From positions 1-37,739 of IMG/VR virus record IMGVR_UViG_3300048918_000580: DNA of 37,739 nucleotides. One strand, given 5' to 3'. A model generated the notes under the pieces. The model was not told where the DNA came from. It saw nothing but the letters and a program-made list of their open reading frames with translations, and did no database searches. How positions within the stretch are numbered: the first letter of the stretch is position 1; every line of letters starts with the position of its first letter. Below are positions 1-8,271 of this stretch, piece after piece. Made by a program: the position numbers and the translations under genes. Source of the stretch: a virus.

Positions 1-588
1 TCAGTGCAGCCGTGCGCCGAAGAGCACCAGGGCGGCCATGGCCGCATGTTTCTGGTCGGCTCCCCAGGGCGGACCGGCCCATTTCCCTAGCATGGCAATG
101 TCATCGGCCCACGGGCAGGCCTCGGGCTCCAACTGGTCCAGGGCGCGCTCGGGAATCAGTCCCAGCGGCAGGCCGCAGGCGGCCACGGCGGCGGCAAGGG
201 CATCGGGAAACAGCTTTCCTTCGGCCTGGTGCATGCGGATATGCACGGCCAGGATCTGGGCGGTGGTCCAGGTCGGCATGGGAGGCCCGGTCAGCACGGT
301 GCCGCCGGCGATATCGTGGCCGGCCTCGCGCAGCTGCTGCACCCAGCGGTCCACGCAACTGGCGGAGGCTTTTCTTGCGGCGGCGATCCCGCGCTGGACG
401 AGCGCGTCGGCCCGGCTCGGCGTCATGCCCTCGGCGGCATGGTAGGGCTGCCGGGCCCAGGTGGCGTTGCGGCTGTCCACCAGGGCGAGTCGCTGCCGGT
501 CGACCAGGTGCGGGCGTTCGTCCTGCAGTCCCACCGCTACGGCGGCAGCCCAGCCGGAGTGCGCCTTGAACCCGATCGCAACCTTCAT
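1..588 (-). CDS. conserved hypothetical protein, probable host flank
   Basis: A 195-residue protein whose stop codon is at the very edge of the window. I chose the ATG at 588 because GGGGAG lies 7 bases upstream; an in-frame ATG at 603 has no such site. The N-terminus (MKVAIGFKAHSGWAAAVAV) looks like the first beta hairpin of an actin/RNase H-like fold, but I cannot name the family. The rest is a mixed alpha/beta cytoplasmic protein without membrane segments. It lies outside the integrase end of the prophage and faces away from it, so it may be a chromosomal gene beside attL. The open frame continues upstream of 603 to 1464, but that part is antisense to the integrase and not coding. Confidence 0.6.
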   Translation of the reverse strand: MKVAIGFKAHSGWAAAVAVGLQDERPHLVDRQRLALVDSRNATWARQPYHAAEGMTPSRADALVQRGIAAARKASASCVDRWVQQLREAGHDIAGGTVLTGPPMPTWTTAQILAVHIRMHQAEGKLFPDALAAAVAACGLPLGLIPERALDQLEPEACPWADDIAMLGKWAGPPWGADQKHAAMAALVLFGARLH

Positions 589-939
589 GGCCTCGCTCCC
601 CATGCTGTCGCGCATGGTCAGTGAATCCGGGGCCGGTATAGCACGGCGGGCTGTGAGGAAATGTCGTGGTTGCTGCAGTGCGGCGCGGGTTTGAGCACAA
701 TGCAGGTTCCGGCGCCGCCTTCGGCCCGGGCACTCAATTCCTACGTTGGCGTCCCCATGCTCTTGATGATCGAAAAGCAGCAGGCGGGTTTTTGACGGTT
801 CGCAATTGTCCACGAAATAGCCAGCAAGCCCCGTGCCAGCGCGGTTTTCTGTTCGCAAGAGTCCACGCCTAGCCGTAGGTCTCCGCTCTTTTTGGGGGTA
901 TCGTTGGGGGTACCGACGGCCCGATACCCCCAGCACCGA
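589..939. other. non-coding gap, probable attL zone
   Basis: No convincing gene lies here. The stretch holds the upstream region of the leftward gene ending at 588 and of the rightward integrase. I looked for a tRNA or tmRNA 3' end, the usual target of P4-type integrases, and saw none on either strand. The only clear structure is the G-rich inverted/direct repeat at 894-931. The attL core cannot be defined without the other end of the prophage. Confidence 0.4.
894..931. repeat. inverted repeat before integrase start
   Basis: GGGGGTATCG (894-903) is repeated with one change at 906-915 (GGGGGTACCG) and occurs as an exact inverted copy, CGATACCCCC, at 922-931, ending 8 bases before the integrase ATG. 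It could be an integrase arm or core site, or an autoregulatory operator. The function is inferred only from position and symmetry. Confidence 0.5.
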
Positions 940-2166
940 ATGCCACTGAACGAAGCGAAGATCCGTGCCGCCAAACCTGGTGCAAAGCTCTACAAAATGG
1001 CCGACGGCGGAGGCCTTTATCTGGCAGTGAAGCCCAACGGCGCAAAGCTGTGGCGGTACAAGTACCGCTTGCAGGGTAAGGAACAGACGTTTTCCATCGG
1101 AGACTATCCGCGCATCGGCATCATCGACGCGCGGCGTGAGCATGTACTGGCCCGCGACCAGGTACTTAAAGGCGAGCATCCGGTGGCCGCGCGCCGTGCC
1201 GCGACGGCCGCGAAAAAGCTGGCTACGGAGACCACTTTCCGCGCGATCGCCGAAGAGTGGTACGCGGCAAAGACGGACGCGGAGGCCTGGTCGCCCTATT
1301 ACGCCGACCAGGTGCGAGCGGGCCTGGACAATGACCTTCTGCCGGCGATCGGCAAGCGCCCGATCGAGGACATCACGCCCATGGAGGTCCTTAACGTGCT
1401 CAACGGCGTGGTCAATCGAGGCGCCCCAACCGTGGCAATCAACTTGCGGCAATGGGCCTCGCAAGTGTTCCGCCTGGCGGTGCGATCGGGACGATGCAAC
1501 ACGGATCCCGCGGCGAACCTCAAGGGCGTCGTGCTACGACCGCCAGTGCAACACGCGAAGGCGCTGGGACGCGACGGCGCCGGTGTGCTCCTGGCTAGGA
1601 TCAACGCCTATGGCGGCAACCTGGTCACGAAGTGCGCGTTGCAGCTGATGGCCTACACGTTCGTGCGCACGGGCGAAATGCGCCGTGCGGAGTGGTCCGA
1701 GTTCGACCTGGTCGATATGGTCTGGACGATTCCGGCCGAGAAGATGAAAAAGCGGAGGATCCACCTGGTCCCGATCGCGCCGCAGGTGAAGGGGATCCTC
1801 GATGCGCTGCGCCCGATGTCGGGCGCTGGCCGGTTCCTATTTCCTAACACCCGTCGAGCGCATGACGTGATGAGTGCCACGACGATCAATCGCGCCTTGG
1901 AGCATATGGGCTACGCCAGCAGCGAGGTCACCGGACATGACTTCCGCGCGACAGCATCGACCATGCTTTACGAGAAGGGTTACCGCGAGGAAGTCGTGGA
2001 AATGCAGTTGGCACATGTGGAGCAGAAAAAAACCAAGCGCTCCTACAACCACGCGAAATACCTGGACGAACGGCGAGACATGATGCAGTGGTTCGCCAAT
2101 GAACTCGACGCCAGCGCGGCCGAGCAAGCCGCGCTGGTGCTTTCGCGCAAAGTCATGAAGGATTGA
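940..2166 (+). CDS. int: P4-type tyrosine integrase
   Basis: A site-specific recombinase of 408 residues that integrates and excises the prophage. The N-terminal arm-binding domain (roughly residues 1-90; LNEAKIRAAKPG and GGGLYLAVKPNG) is the DUF4102 type of P4-like integrases. It is followed by a SAM-like core-binding domain (about 100-190) and the catalytic domain. The visible catalytic residues are Arg243 (FVRTGEMR), His333 and Arg336 (HDFRATA), His359 (LAHVEQ) and probably Tyr369 (SYNHAKY). The ATG at 940 starts at the conserved N-terminus; a TTG extension to 892 is possible but would run through the repeat. Its 3' end overlaps the convergent alpA by 14 bases. Confidence 0.96.
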   Translation: MPLNEAKIRAAKPGAKLYKMADGGGLYLAVKPNGAKLWRYKYRLQGKEQTFSIGDYPRIGIIDARREHVLARDQVLKGEHPVAARRAATAAKKLATETTFRAIAEEWYAAKTDAEAWSPYYADQVRAGLDNDLLPAIGKRPIEDITPMEVLNVLNGVVNRGAPTVAINLRQWASQVFRLAVRSGRCNTDPAANLKGVVLRPPVQHAKALGRDGAGVLLARINAYGGNLVTKCALQLMAYTFVRTGEMRRAEWSEFDLVDMVWTIPAEKMKKRRIHLVPIAPQVKGILDALRPMSGAGRFLFPNTRRAHDVMSATTINRALEHMGYASSEVTGHDFRATASTMLYEKGYREEVVEMQLAHVEQKKTKRSYNHAKYLDERRDMMQWFANELDASAAEQAALVLSRKVMKD

Positions 2167-2356
2167 GCACGCGGCCAAGCACGCGGTCGACGGCGATTTC
2201 CGACCAGCGTGATGCCTTGCCAAACTTTCCGGGTGCAGGGAACTCGCCGGCCTTGATCATCGCGTAGATCTTCGTCTTGCCGAGGCCGGTACGGTCCTTC
2301 ACTTCATGAATGGTGAGGCCGCGGTCGTGGGTCTGCTGTTGCTGGTTGTGCTGCAT
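2153..2356 (-). CDS. alpA: AlpA/Vis-like DNA-binding regulator
   Basis: A 67-residue winged-helix protein of the AlpA family (MerR-like helix-turn-helix). LTIHEVKDRTGLGKTKIYAMIKAGEFPAP followed by RWSEIAVDRVL is typical, with the HTH at about residues 16-40 and the hallmark Trp near 51; the longer quoted pieces are here split by function only. P4 Vis and CP4-57 AlpA act as excisionase or transcription regulators, so this is the likely recombination-directionality factor for the convergent integrase. AGGA lies 8 bases before the ATG. It is the last gene of the leftward early operon. Confidence 0.9.
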   Translation of the reverse strand: MQHNQQQQTHDRGLTIHEVKDRTGLGKTKIYAMIKAGEFPAPGKFGKASRWSEIAVDRVLGRVLNPS

Positions 2357-2409
2357 GGTTCTATTCCTGAGTGAAGCGGATCCGTGTGGTGTTGTGGTGG
2401 GTAACTCGG

Positions 2410-2625
2410 CTAGTGCGGCGGACCGGTGGCATCCCCCATCCACTCGTGTCGGGTCTTCCATTGCTCGCGCATGTCCTGGACGAGCTGGTCGGCCGCAGGC
2501 TGACCGCGCTTTTTCGCAACGCGCGTAGCAAGGTCGGCGACCTTTTCCCTGGTGTCGAACCCTTCCCGCAGGCGGGCGCGTGCCTCCAACACGCGCCGCT
2601 GCAATTCCTGTTCCGATGCGCTCAC
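2410..2625 (-). CDS. hypothetical small helical protein
   Basis: A 71-residue, highly charged protein predicted to be nearly all helix. It starts with GTG at 2625, and this GTG overlaps the TGA of the preceding gene (GTGA), which indicates translational coupling and supports the non-ATG start. No family is recognised. Helical charged repeats of Arg, Glu and Gln suggest a soluble protein-protein or nucleic-acid binding role; this is only a guess. Confidence 0.65.
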   Translation of the reverse strand: MSASEQELQRRVLEARARLREGFDTREKVADLATRVAKKRGQPAADQLVQDMREQWKTRHEWMGDATGPPH

Positions 2626-2999
2626 GCGTGGGCATCCAAGTCGGCGACCGTATGCAGCGGCCTGGCTGGCACATCGACCAGGTTGTCTCTGGCCACCTGG
2701 TGCACGGCCATCGCCCAGTAGAAGGCATCGGCGCGCTGGTCAGCGGTCCAGGCCTTCACCTGGTCATCGGTGATGTGCTCGGTCCCGTCGACCAGGCACA
2801 AGGCAGTGACGGTCTGGTCGACATCGGGCGTGCAAGCGCTGCAGAGTGTTTCACCCGTCCAGGCGCATCCACCCGGGCAGGCCTGGTGTTCCGTGCAGCT
2901 GCAATAGCGGCATGCGCGCCGCAGTTTCGACACGGCGTCGAGGAAGTTGCGGGCCGCCTGGCCACGCAACCGAATCATGCGGCCTGCTGCCTTAGCCAT
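2622..2999 (-). CDS. Cys-rich hypothetical protein
   Basis: A 125-residue protein with eight cysteines, most between residues 30 and 58 (CRYCSC, CPGGC, CSAC), which probably bind zinc. The N-terminus is Arg/Lys-rich (MAKAAGRMIRLRGQ). It starts inside the 3' end of its upstream neighbour (8-base overlap) and ends in the GTGA overlap with the next gene, so it belongs firmly to the early operon. Function is unknown; zinc-ribbon proteins of this size in phage early regions are often DNA-binding or host-takeover factors. Confidence 0.75.
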   Translation of the reverse strand: MAKAAGRMIRLRGQAARNFLDAVSKLRRACRYCSCTEHQACPGGCAWTGETLCSACTPDVDQTVTALCLVDGTEHITDDQVKAWTADQRADAFYWAMAVHQVARDNLVDVPARPLHTVADLDAHA

Positions 3000-3297
3000 G
3001 GGCGCGCTCCTTTGCCGATCGGCGCGTAAGGCGTACGACGCGGGATGTAGGCGCGGGGAGATCGAGCGGGATCTGGCTGTAGCGCTTGCCCCAGTCGGCC
3101 TCGGCGGCGTCGATCGTGGGGCAAAGGCCCGTAGAACGGCCGCAGCGGCATTCCAAGCTGTGCCGGCAGGTCGAGACATCGGCCTGCATGGTCTCGCGCT
3201 TAGTGCGGCCGTTGTGCTCGATGTGGCGGGGCTCGGTTTTGCACTCGCTGCACACCAGGAAGGTGCCTGCAGGGTGACGGATCTGCTGTTGACGCAT
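2992..3297 (-). CDS. hypothetical protein with Cys/His clusters
   Basis: A 101-residue protein starting MRQQQIRHPAG. Cys/His pairs (CSEC near residue 17, then HIEHNGRTKRET, and CRHSLECRC) suggest one or two structural zinc sites. I took the ATG at 3297 because it lies one base after the stop of the upstream gene; the open frame could extend to 3348 only by reading into that gene. The C-terminus is basic. Part of the coupled early operon; no function assigned. Confidence 0.75.
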   Translation of the reverse strand: MRQQQIRHPAGTFLVCSECKTEPRHIEHNGRTKRETMQADVSTCRHSLECRCGRSTGLCPTIDAAEADWGKRYSQIPLDLPAPTSRVVRLTRRSAKERAHG

Positions 3298-3298
3298 C

Positions 3299-3796
3299 TC
3301 ACACCTCCGCAGCGCGCAGGGCGCAGTGACCGAAGATGTCGGGCTCACCGACGATGCCGTCGGCGCGAAGGCGGTCGAGCATTTCCCGCGCCTTCGTCGT
3401 GCCCAGGTCAGCCATCTCGGGCGGGTTGGTGAGCGACGCGCCGGCGGCGCGCCGCACGGCGACGATGATGCGGGCGTAAGCGGGATCGATGGCGGCCGCC
3501 TCCGATGTCGGCAGCGGCGTGCCGGTCATCATCTGGCCGCAGGCTTTGCGCAGCTGCATGGCGCGGTCCTCCGTGAGAATGCCAAGGGATAGCGCCATGC
3601 CTATGGCGCCGTTGACGTGGGCGATGTGCGTGTTGAGCGTCACCGGGTTGCGTGCCGCGTCGCGGCTGAGCGTTTCGGCCAGGCGCAGGGCGGCAAACTC
3701 AGCGGCGCTGGCCAAGGCCGTGCGAAGGAAGGTCTTCCCCGCCTTGCGCGGGTGATAAACCACCACCGCGCGACTCGTGCTGGCGTGGTTGCGCAT
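3299..3796 (-). CDS. hypothetical early protein
   Basis: A 165-residue, mostly helical soluble protein. The first half (about residues 20-90) is Ala/Leu-rich helix and the C-terminal third (PPEMADLGTTKAREMLDRLR) resembles a helix-turn-helix or winged-helix segment, so a DNA-binding role is possible but unproven. It begins 2 bases after the rdgC stop and ends 1 base before the next start, as expected for a polycistronic early transcript. Confidence 0.75.
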   Translation of the reverse strand: MRNHASTSRAVVVYHPRKAGKTFLRTALASAAEFAALRLAETLSRDAARNPVTLNTHIAHVNGAIGMALSLGILTEDRAMQLRKACGQMMTGTPLPTSEAAAIDPAYARIIVAVRRAAGASLTNPPEMADLGTTKAREMLDRLRADGIVGEPDIFGHCALRAAEV

Positions 3797-3798
3797 GG

Positions 3799-4716
3799 TC
3801 AGGCCTCCGCAGGGCGGGGCAGCTGGAACGTTTGCTCGAGGAACCCGAGCAGGCGACGAACCTCCAGGCTGGCCAGCGCCAGGTCACTCTCGACCTGGGC
3901 GTCATGGCTTTCCGATTCCTCTCGCGTTTCGTTGAGCACGTCCAGGGCTTTGAGGCGCTTCACGCTCATGTCGTCGGCCAACACCAGGCTCATGCGGTCG
4001 TCGTACACCAAGCCGAGCTGCAGCACCTGCTTGCCGTTGCGCAGGTGCTCCCTCATCTCCTCGCTGTCGAGATCCTGGTTACGGCATCGCATTACCGCGC
4101 CGGCGCGGCTGGCCAAGTCGCGCATCTCGCATTCGTCACCTAGGGCGATGCCGGCGGGGATGGTGTCGTTGGCCAGCCAGTCGGTCATCAGCAGGCGCGG
4201 GCCTTCCTCGGGGGCGAGTGGCACGGCCGGGAACGAACCGAAGGCCTCACGCAGCGCTTTGAGCGTGGTCTCGGCAGTCCGGCGGCTCGGCGTGTCGATC
4301 ACCAGCCAGCCATCAGCGCTGTCGATCCAGCCACGCACGCGGCGCACCACGATCGGGGCATTGGGTAGCATCTCGGTGAGCACGTCCTCGCGGATCCGCT
4401 TACGCTCGCGGTTGCCTACGCGGCGGCCCTCGTCGTCGGCGATCTTCTTGACCTTCTTGGCGACGGCATCGTTGAGCACCGACGCGGGCAGCAGGCGATC
4501 GCTCATCTGGAACACGAAGCCGACGCAATCATTGCTGACGATCGCCATACGGTCATCGCCGATCGCGTAGGGCGAAGCGAAGCCGGCGGCGCTCATTTCC
4601 ATCGGGCCAGGCTCGCGCGCCGGATGCTCGGCCAGCTGGTGACCAATGCCGCGTGCGATCAGGTCGTTGGCCACAGTTGCGCTGAAACGAAAAAGGGAAA
4701 GGTTACAGGGCAGCAT
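3799..4716 (-). CDS. rdgC: RdgC-like recombination-associated protein
   Basis: A 305-residue protein of the RdgC family, full length for the family. Family features include the N-terminus (MLPCNLSLFRF), the central KKVKKIADDEGRRVGNRERK block near residues 86-105 and the acidic C-terminus. Chromosomal RdgC forms a ring dimer around double-stranded DNA and limits RecA loading. A phage copy in the replication operon could protect replicating DNA or channel recombination; that role is inferred. GAGG precedes the ATG. It is followed after 2 bases by the next gene and preceded by a small membrane protein. Confidence 0.93.
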   Translation of the reverse strand: MLPCNLSLFRFSATVANDLIARGIGHQLAEHPAREPGPMEMSAAGFASPYAIGDDRMAIVSNDCVGFVFQMSDRLLPASVLNDAVAKKVKKIADDEGRRVGNRERKRIREDVLTEMLPNAPIVVRRVRGWIDSADGWLVIDTPSRRTAETTLKALREAFGSFPAVPLAPEEGPRLLMTDWLANDTIPAGIALGDECEMRDLASRAGAVMRCRNQDLDSEEMREHLRNGKQVLQLGLVYDDRMSLVLADDMSVKRLKALDVLNETREESESHDAQVESDLALASLEVRRLLGFLEQTFQLPRPAEA

Positions 4717-4725
4717 GTGGTGACC

Positions 4726-4992
4726 TCAGAAGGAAAGGCGGGGCAGGAAGGGGACGAACACGCAGGCAGCGATGACGATGCCTCCGACGAAGGCGAGGTA
4801 GATCTCGCCGTCGCCGTACCGCTTGGCCGTCAGGCTGCGCATGCGGGCGCGCAGCGCGCGGTGGGCACGAAAGGCGACCGCTACCAGCGGCTTCGGCGCC
4901 GGCGGCGTGTAACCGCGTGCCAGGGGCAGCGCGGCTCGCGTAGACTGTGTGCGGGGTTCGAGCGCCGAACCGGCGCCGATTGGGAATGTCAT
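4726..4992 (-). CDS. small single-span membrane protein
   Basis: An 88-residue protein with a basic, Arg/Ala/Pro-rich N-terminal two-thirds and one hydrophobic helix near residues 66-84 (IYLAFVGGIVIAACVFVPF) that ends the protein. The ATG at 4992 has a strong AAAGGAG site about 8 bases upstream. The predicted topology puts the basic part inside the cell. It sits between the primase-helicase and rdgC. The function is unknown; it might tether replication proteins to the membrane or act in superinfection exclusion. Confidence 0.75.
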   Translation of the reverse strand: MTFPIGAGSALEPRTQSTRAALPLARGYTPPAPKPLVAVAFRAHRALRARMRSLTAKRYGDGEIYLAFVGGIVIAACVFVPFLPRLSF

Positions 4993-5042
4993 GTTCCGTT
5001 CTCCTTTGGTTGGTGTCGGGCGGTGCGTGGGGAGTGCTGCAA

Positions 5043-7754
5043 TCACTCCCCCGAGCCCCGCTTCTTACGCGCCGGCGTCGCCGGCGATTCGTTCGGCCCA
5101 CGCTGGAACACCCAGCACTTGACCGTGCGGCCACGGCTTTCGTCGGTGTTGTCGTGCAGCCAGATGCTGCTGTTCACCGCCTTCACGTCGACGAACTTCC
5201 GCGAGCGTGAGCTGCGCAGGTACTTTTTCAGGTCGGCCAGCGGCGGCACGTCCAGGCGGTGAGTAGCCGCCACTTCCTCGAAGTGGTTGAGGTTGACGGC
5301 GATCTCGCCCGGGTTACGGCTGTGGTTGAGCGACGACGCGGCCGCATTCCAGGTGTCCAGGTAGTCGAACCGCTCCCAGAAGATCTGCACGACCTTGTGG
5401 TCGCTGCTAATGGCCTCCTGGCGCTCGATCGCCATGGACTGCACTTCTCGCGCTACGGCGTCGCGCTGCTCATCGGTGAAGCTCACCACCTGGCCAAGCG
5501 CCGCGAACACGGCCAGCAGCTGGCCATGGTTCTTCGCGATACGGGTGGTTTTCACCTCCGGGTGTTCAAGGATGGCCTGCTCGTACTCGCCGGCCTTGGT
5601 CAGGATGGTCTCCATCACCTTGGCTTCGGCGCGCGTGGCCAACAGCAGGAAGTGACTGAGCTGGTCCACCGGCATCTGCTCAAGCTTCAACGCCGCGGCG
5701 CGGGTCTGTGACGTATGCGCCGAACGGTCGACGGTGATGTGGCAGATGCGCTGCATGATCGCTTCGCTTGCCTCCACCTTCGCGTTCTGCGAAATCACGA
5801 CCGTGGCGCGGAAAGGCGGCTCGCGCGTCTCGTTGCCGGAGTTCTTCACGCCGACGGCGCGCACGCTGCGGCCGTTGTAGGCGGTCTTGAGCTCGTCCCA
5901 GTCAAAACGCTTCTTGGCATCGTCGTCGCGATCGCTTTCGATCAGCACGACGGGCAGGTTGGACACCTGGGCAAAATTGCGGGCGCGGGCGGCCAGCGTT
6001 GCCTTGGATGGGTCGAAGCCCTCGTAGTCGCGGCGGCCGAAAAGCTTCCACATGAACTCGATCAGCGTGGATTTGCCGGCGCCGGCCTCGCCGACCAGCT
6101 CAAGGAACGGATAGCTCTTTTGCACATGGCGGATCTGCTCGGCGAACAAGCTGCCGAACCAGAACGACAGGGCGACCAGGCCTTTGGCGCCGAAGCACTG
6201 CCACACCAGGTCGAGCCAGTCGGCCCGGTACTCGCTGCGGTCGCGGTTAATGGTGAGCTGCGGCGAGGCGGTCAGCGTTTTCAGGTTGAGCCGGCCCAGC
6301 TCGAAGTAATCCTCGTCGTTGAGCGCATGCACCACGCCGTCCTTGATGGCGATATCGCCCATCACGTAGGCCGCGTGCTCTTTGCTGTAGCCGATGTAAT
6401 CGATCGTATCGACAGTTTTGATGTTGAACAGCTGCCGCTGGATGATGCGATCGAGCTGCTGGCTGGTACCGGTGAACACCGCACCTGGTGCGATGCTGAG
6501 CAGGCGCTTCTTGAACTCGCTGGCACTGGCCAGGCTGCCACCCGCAAAGGTGTTCTTCACCGACCCGCCGTTATGCGGGAAGCTGATGCGGTAGTAGTAC
6601 CAGGACTCATCCGTGACGGCGTTTGCCTGGTAGTACAGGGGTTGCGGGTTGCAATTGGCGATCTCGATGTTGTCGCACGACTCGGCAAGGGCCTGCTTGC
6701 GGCGCTCGCCTTCGTCCTGGTCGGGATCCTTTTCTTGAAGCTGCTGGGCGGCCTTGTCGTAGGCCTTGATGTCCAGGTCGAACCAGTAAAGGCGATCGCC
6801 GAAGTCGTAGAAGAACGTCGCCATGCTGGTCCGGTTGTAGATCAGCAGCGCCTTTTCCTGGTGATTGCGCGCGATCAACAGGGAGCCTTCGTAGCGGCAG
6901 TCCTCGATGTCGCGGGTGCCGAGCTTGTCGGCGAGGTGCAGATCGTTCCAGTCCTGCTTGCCCTTGGTCGTCTGCTTGACCGTGGCGGCTTCGCACTTCC
7001 AGGCGTCCTTTTGGCCACGCTTCACCCAGCGCTGCGTGTAGTCGCGGCCTGCAGCATCGCCATCGAGCGCCCACACCAGCAACGGGAGATCCTTGCCGCG
7101 TGCGAGTGCAAGGCGACGCAGGAAGTCGCCCGGGTAGTTGTTGCACGTCATGGCTGACACGGCGGTGATGCCGTGATGGCCCAGCGCGATCGCGTCGAAG
7201 ATGCCCTCGACGATCCACAGTTCGGTGCATTTGGCCAGCACTTCGCCCGTCACAGTCGGCGGCACCCACACTTCGCCGGCGTAGCTTTTGCCCGGCGCAA
7301 ACCGCGCCTTCATCTTGCCGAAGCGATGCGGCCGATCGATCAGGCGCTCCCAGTAGCCACCACCCGGCAGCGGGAAGCGCACCGTGGCCGTCGTCGCCTG
7401 GCTCTCCGGATCCTTGAACCACTCCTGCGTGTAAGCGTTCTGCACGCGGCTGAGGTTGAAGCCGCGCGAGTTCTTGAGGTACGCGTCGGCCGCGGCGTGC
7501 GGGTTGGCCTCGGTCTTTTTGAAACGCTCGGACCAGTCCTCGAACAGGTCGGGGAACAGATCCTTGACCGATGCCTCGAAGCCGCAGTTTTTCAGGCGGC
7601 CGCAGCGCACTACCCACGGCGCGCTCGCCTTGGCGTAGAGCTCGGGCTTGCCGCACTGCGGGCACTTGCCACCGCGCAGGAAATCCTTCCGCGGCTTGCA
7701 GCCGTAGCGGTCGGTCAGCTCGCGGGTGATGTCGTGGAGAAGTTCCGGCGTCAT
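5043..7754 (-). CDS. TOPRIM primase with P-loop helicase-like ATPase
   Basis: The phage replication protein, 903 residues. The N-terminus has a zinc-binding module (CPQC at residues 31-34 with further Cys about 22 and 28 residues on), as in DnaG-type primases. A TOPRIM domain follows at about 175-240 (WIVEG with the catalytic Glu, then DGDAAG with the paired Asp). Near residues 553-562 is a clear Walker A motif (GEAGAGKST), followed by an ATPase region with VVLIESDRDD as Walker B. It should prime and unwind DNA at the phage origin, like P4 alpha or P2-satellite primases. The ATG at 7754 forms an ATGA overlap with the upstream gene. Confidence 0.93.
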   Translation of the reverse strand: MTPELLHDITRELTDRYGCKPRKDFLRGGKCPQCGKPELYAKASAPWVVRCGRLKNCGFEASVKDLFPDLFEDWSERFKKTEANPHAAADAYLKNSRGFNLSRVQNAYTQEWFKDPESQATTATVRFPLPGGGYWERLIDRPHRFGKMKARFAPGKSYAGEVWVPPTVTGEVLAKCTELWIVEGIFDAIALGHHGITAVSAMTCNNYPGDFLRRLALARGKDLPLLVWALDGDAAGRDYTQRWVKRGQKDAWKCEAATVKQTTKGKQDWNDLHLADKLGTRDIEDCRYEGSLLIARNHQEKALLIYNRTSMATFFYDFGDRLYWFDLDIKAYDKAAQQLQEKDPDQDEGERRKQALAESCDNIEIANCNPQPLYYQANAVTDESWYYYRISFPHNGGSVKNTFAGGSLASASEFKKRLLSIAPGAVFTGTSQQLDRIIQRQLFNIKTVDTIDYIGYSKEHAAYVMGDIAIKDGVVHALNDEDYFELGRLNLKTLTASPQLTINRDRSEYRADWLDLVWQCFGAKGLVALSFWFGSLFAEQIRHVQKSYPFLELVGEAGAGKSTLIEFMWKLFGRRDYEGFDPSKATLAARARNFAQVSNLPVVLIESDRDDDAKKRFDWDELKTAYNGRSVRAVGVKNSGNETREPPFRATVVISQNAKVEASEAIMQRICHITVDRSAHTSQTRAAALKLEQMPVDQLSHFLLLATRAEAKVMETILTKAGEYEQAILEHPEVKTTRIAKNHGQLLAVFAALGQVVSFTDEQRDAVAREVQSMAIERQEAISSDHKVVQIFWERFDYLDTWNAAASSLNHSRNPGEIAVNLNHFEEVAATHRLDVPPLADLKKYLRSSRSRKFVDVKAVNSSIWLHDNTDESRGRTVKCWVFQRGPNESPATPARKKRGSGE

Positions 7755-8017
7755 GCCTGGTCGCCTTCGATGGGCGTCCACATCGCGCCGCGCGGACCGC
7801 AAGTGGCGCCCATGCGGCGCATCCGGTCGCAGTCAGTTCCCAGATACGTGCCGCCGCGTTCGTCGATAGCGCGCCTGTCATCGATGAACACGTCCATTTC
7901 CTCGACGGTGGCCGGCACCGGGCCGCATTCGGGCGGCAGGGTGCAAAGGAGAAAGCGCGCACCCGGAAGACGCGTATGAAACGCGCAGGTGGAGCAGGTG
8001 GGATAGGCGATGCTCAT
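7751..8017 (-). CDS. Cys-containing hypothetical early protein
   Basis: An 88-residue protein starting MSIAYPTCSTCAFH. The six Cys (C8, C11, C25, C31, C63, C73 approximately) with a leading CxxC suggest a bound metal or Fe-S cluster. Both ends are ATGA overlaps: with the primase start downstream and with the previous gene stop upstream, so it is translationally coupled to the primase. No family is recognised; a primase accessory role is possible from position only. Confidence 0.75.
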   Translation of the reverse strand: MSIAYPTCSTCAFHTRLPGARFLLCTLPPECGPVPATVEEMDVFIDDRRAIDERGGTYLGTDCDRMRRMGATCGPRGAMWTPIEGDQA

Positions 8018-8271
8018 GCCGCCACCCCGCGCACCGGCATGCCGAGCACATCGGCCACCCACTTGAGGTGGGCGAACGCGAGCGGGAAGTGAGCGCCGCC
8101 AACGGCGAGGCACGGCGTGCCGGCAGCCAACACGCACACCTGGTCGCGCGGAGCACTGGCCACGGCGACGTGCATGCCGCGCAGCGTGATCGCCGCGGTG
8201 ACGTAGCCGGTCGTGCTGTTAACGACGACCAGGTCGAGGCCGATGTCCTCGCGCAGGGGCAGCGTGCTCAC
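8014..8271 (-). CDS. hypothetical early protein
   Basis: An 85-residue protein with beta-rich pattern and no charged coil. It starts with GTG at 8271; the codon overlaps the TGA of the preceding gene as GTGA, which is the reason for this start. Its stop overlaps the next ATG. The function is unknown. Confidence 0.7.
   Translation of the reverse strand: MSTLPLREDIGLDLVVVNSTTGYVTAAITLRGMHVAVASAPRDQVCVLAAGTPCLAVGGAHFPLAFAHLKWVADVLGMPVRGVAA

Noticed and set aside
589-900. tRNA or tmRNA fragment as attB target
   Set aside because: No cloverleaf, T-loop or CCA end could be found on either strand.
589-1464. Upstream extension of the first leftward gene to 487 residues
   Set aside because: It runs antisense through the integrase and its repeat; a good RBS supports the ATG at 588.
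5715-7157. 480-residue rightward open frame
   Set aside because: Antisense to the primase-helicase, with valine/aspartate-rich shadow composition typical of GC-rich opposite strands.
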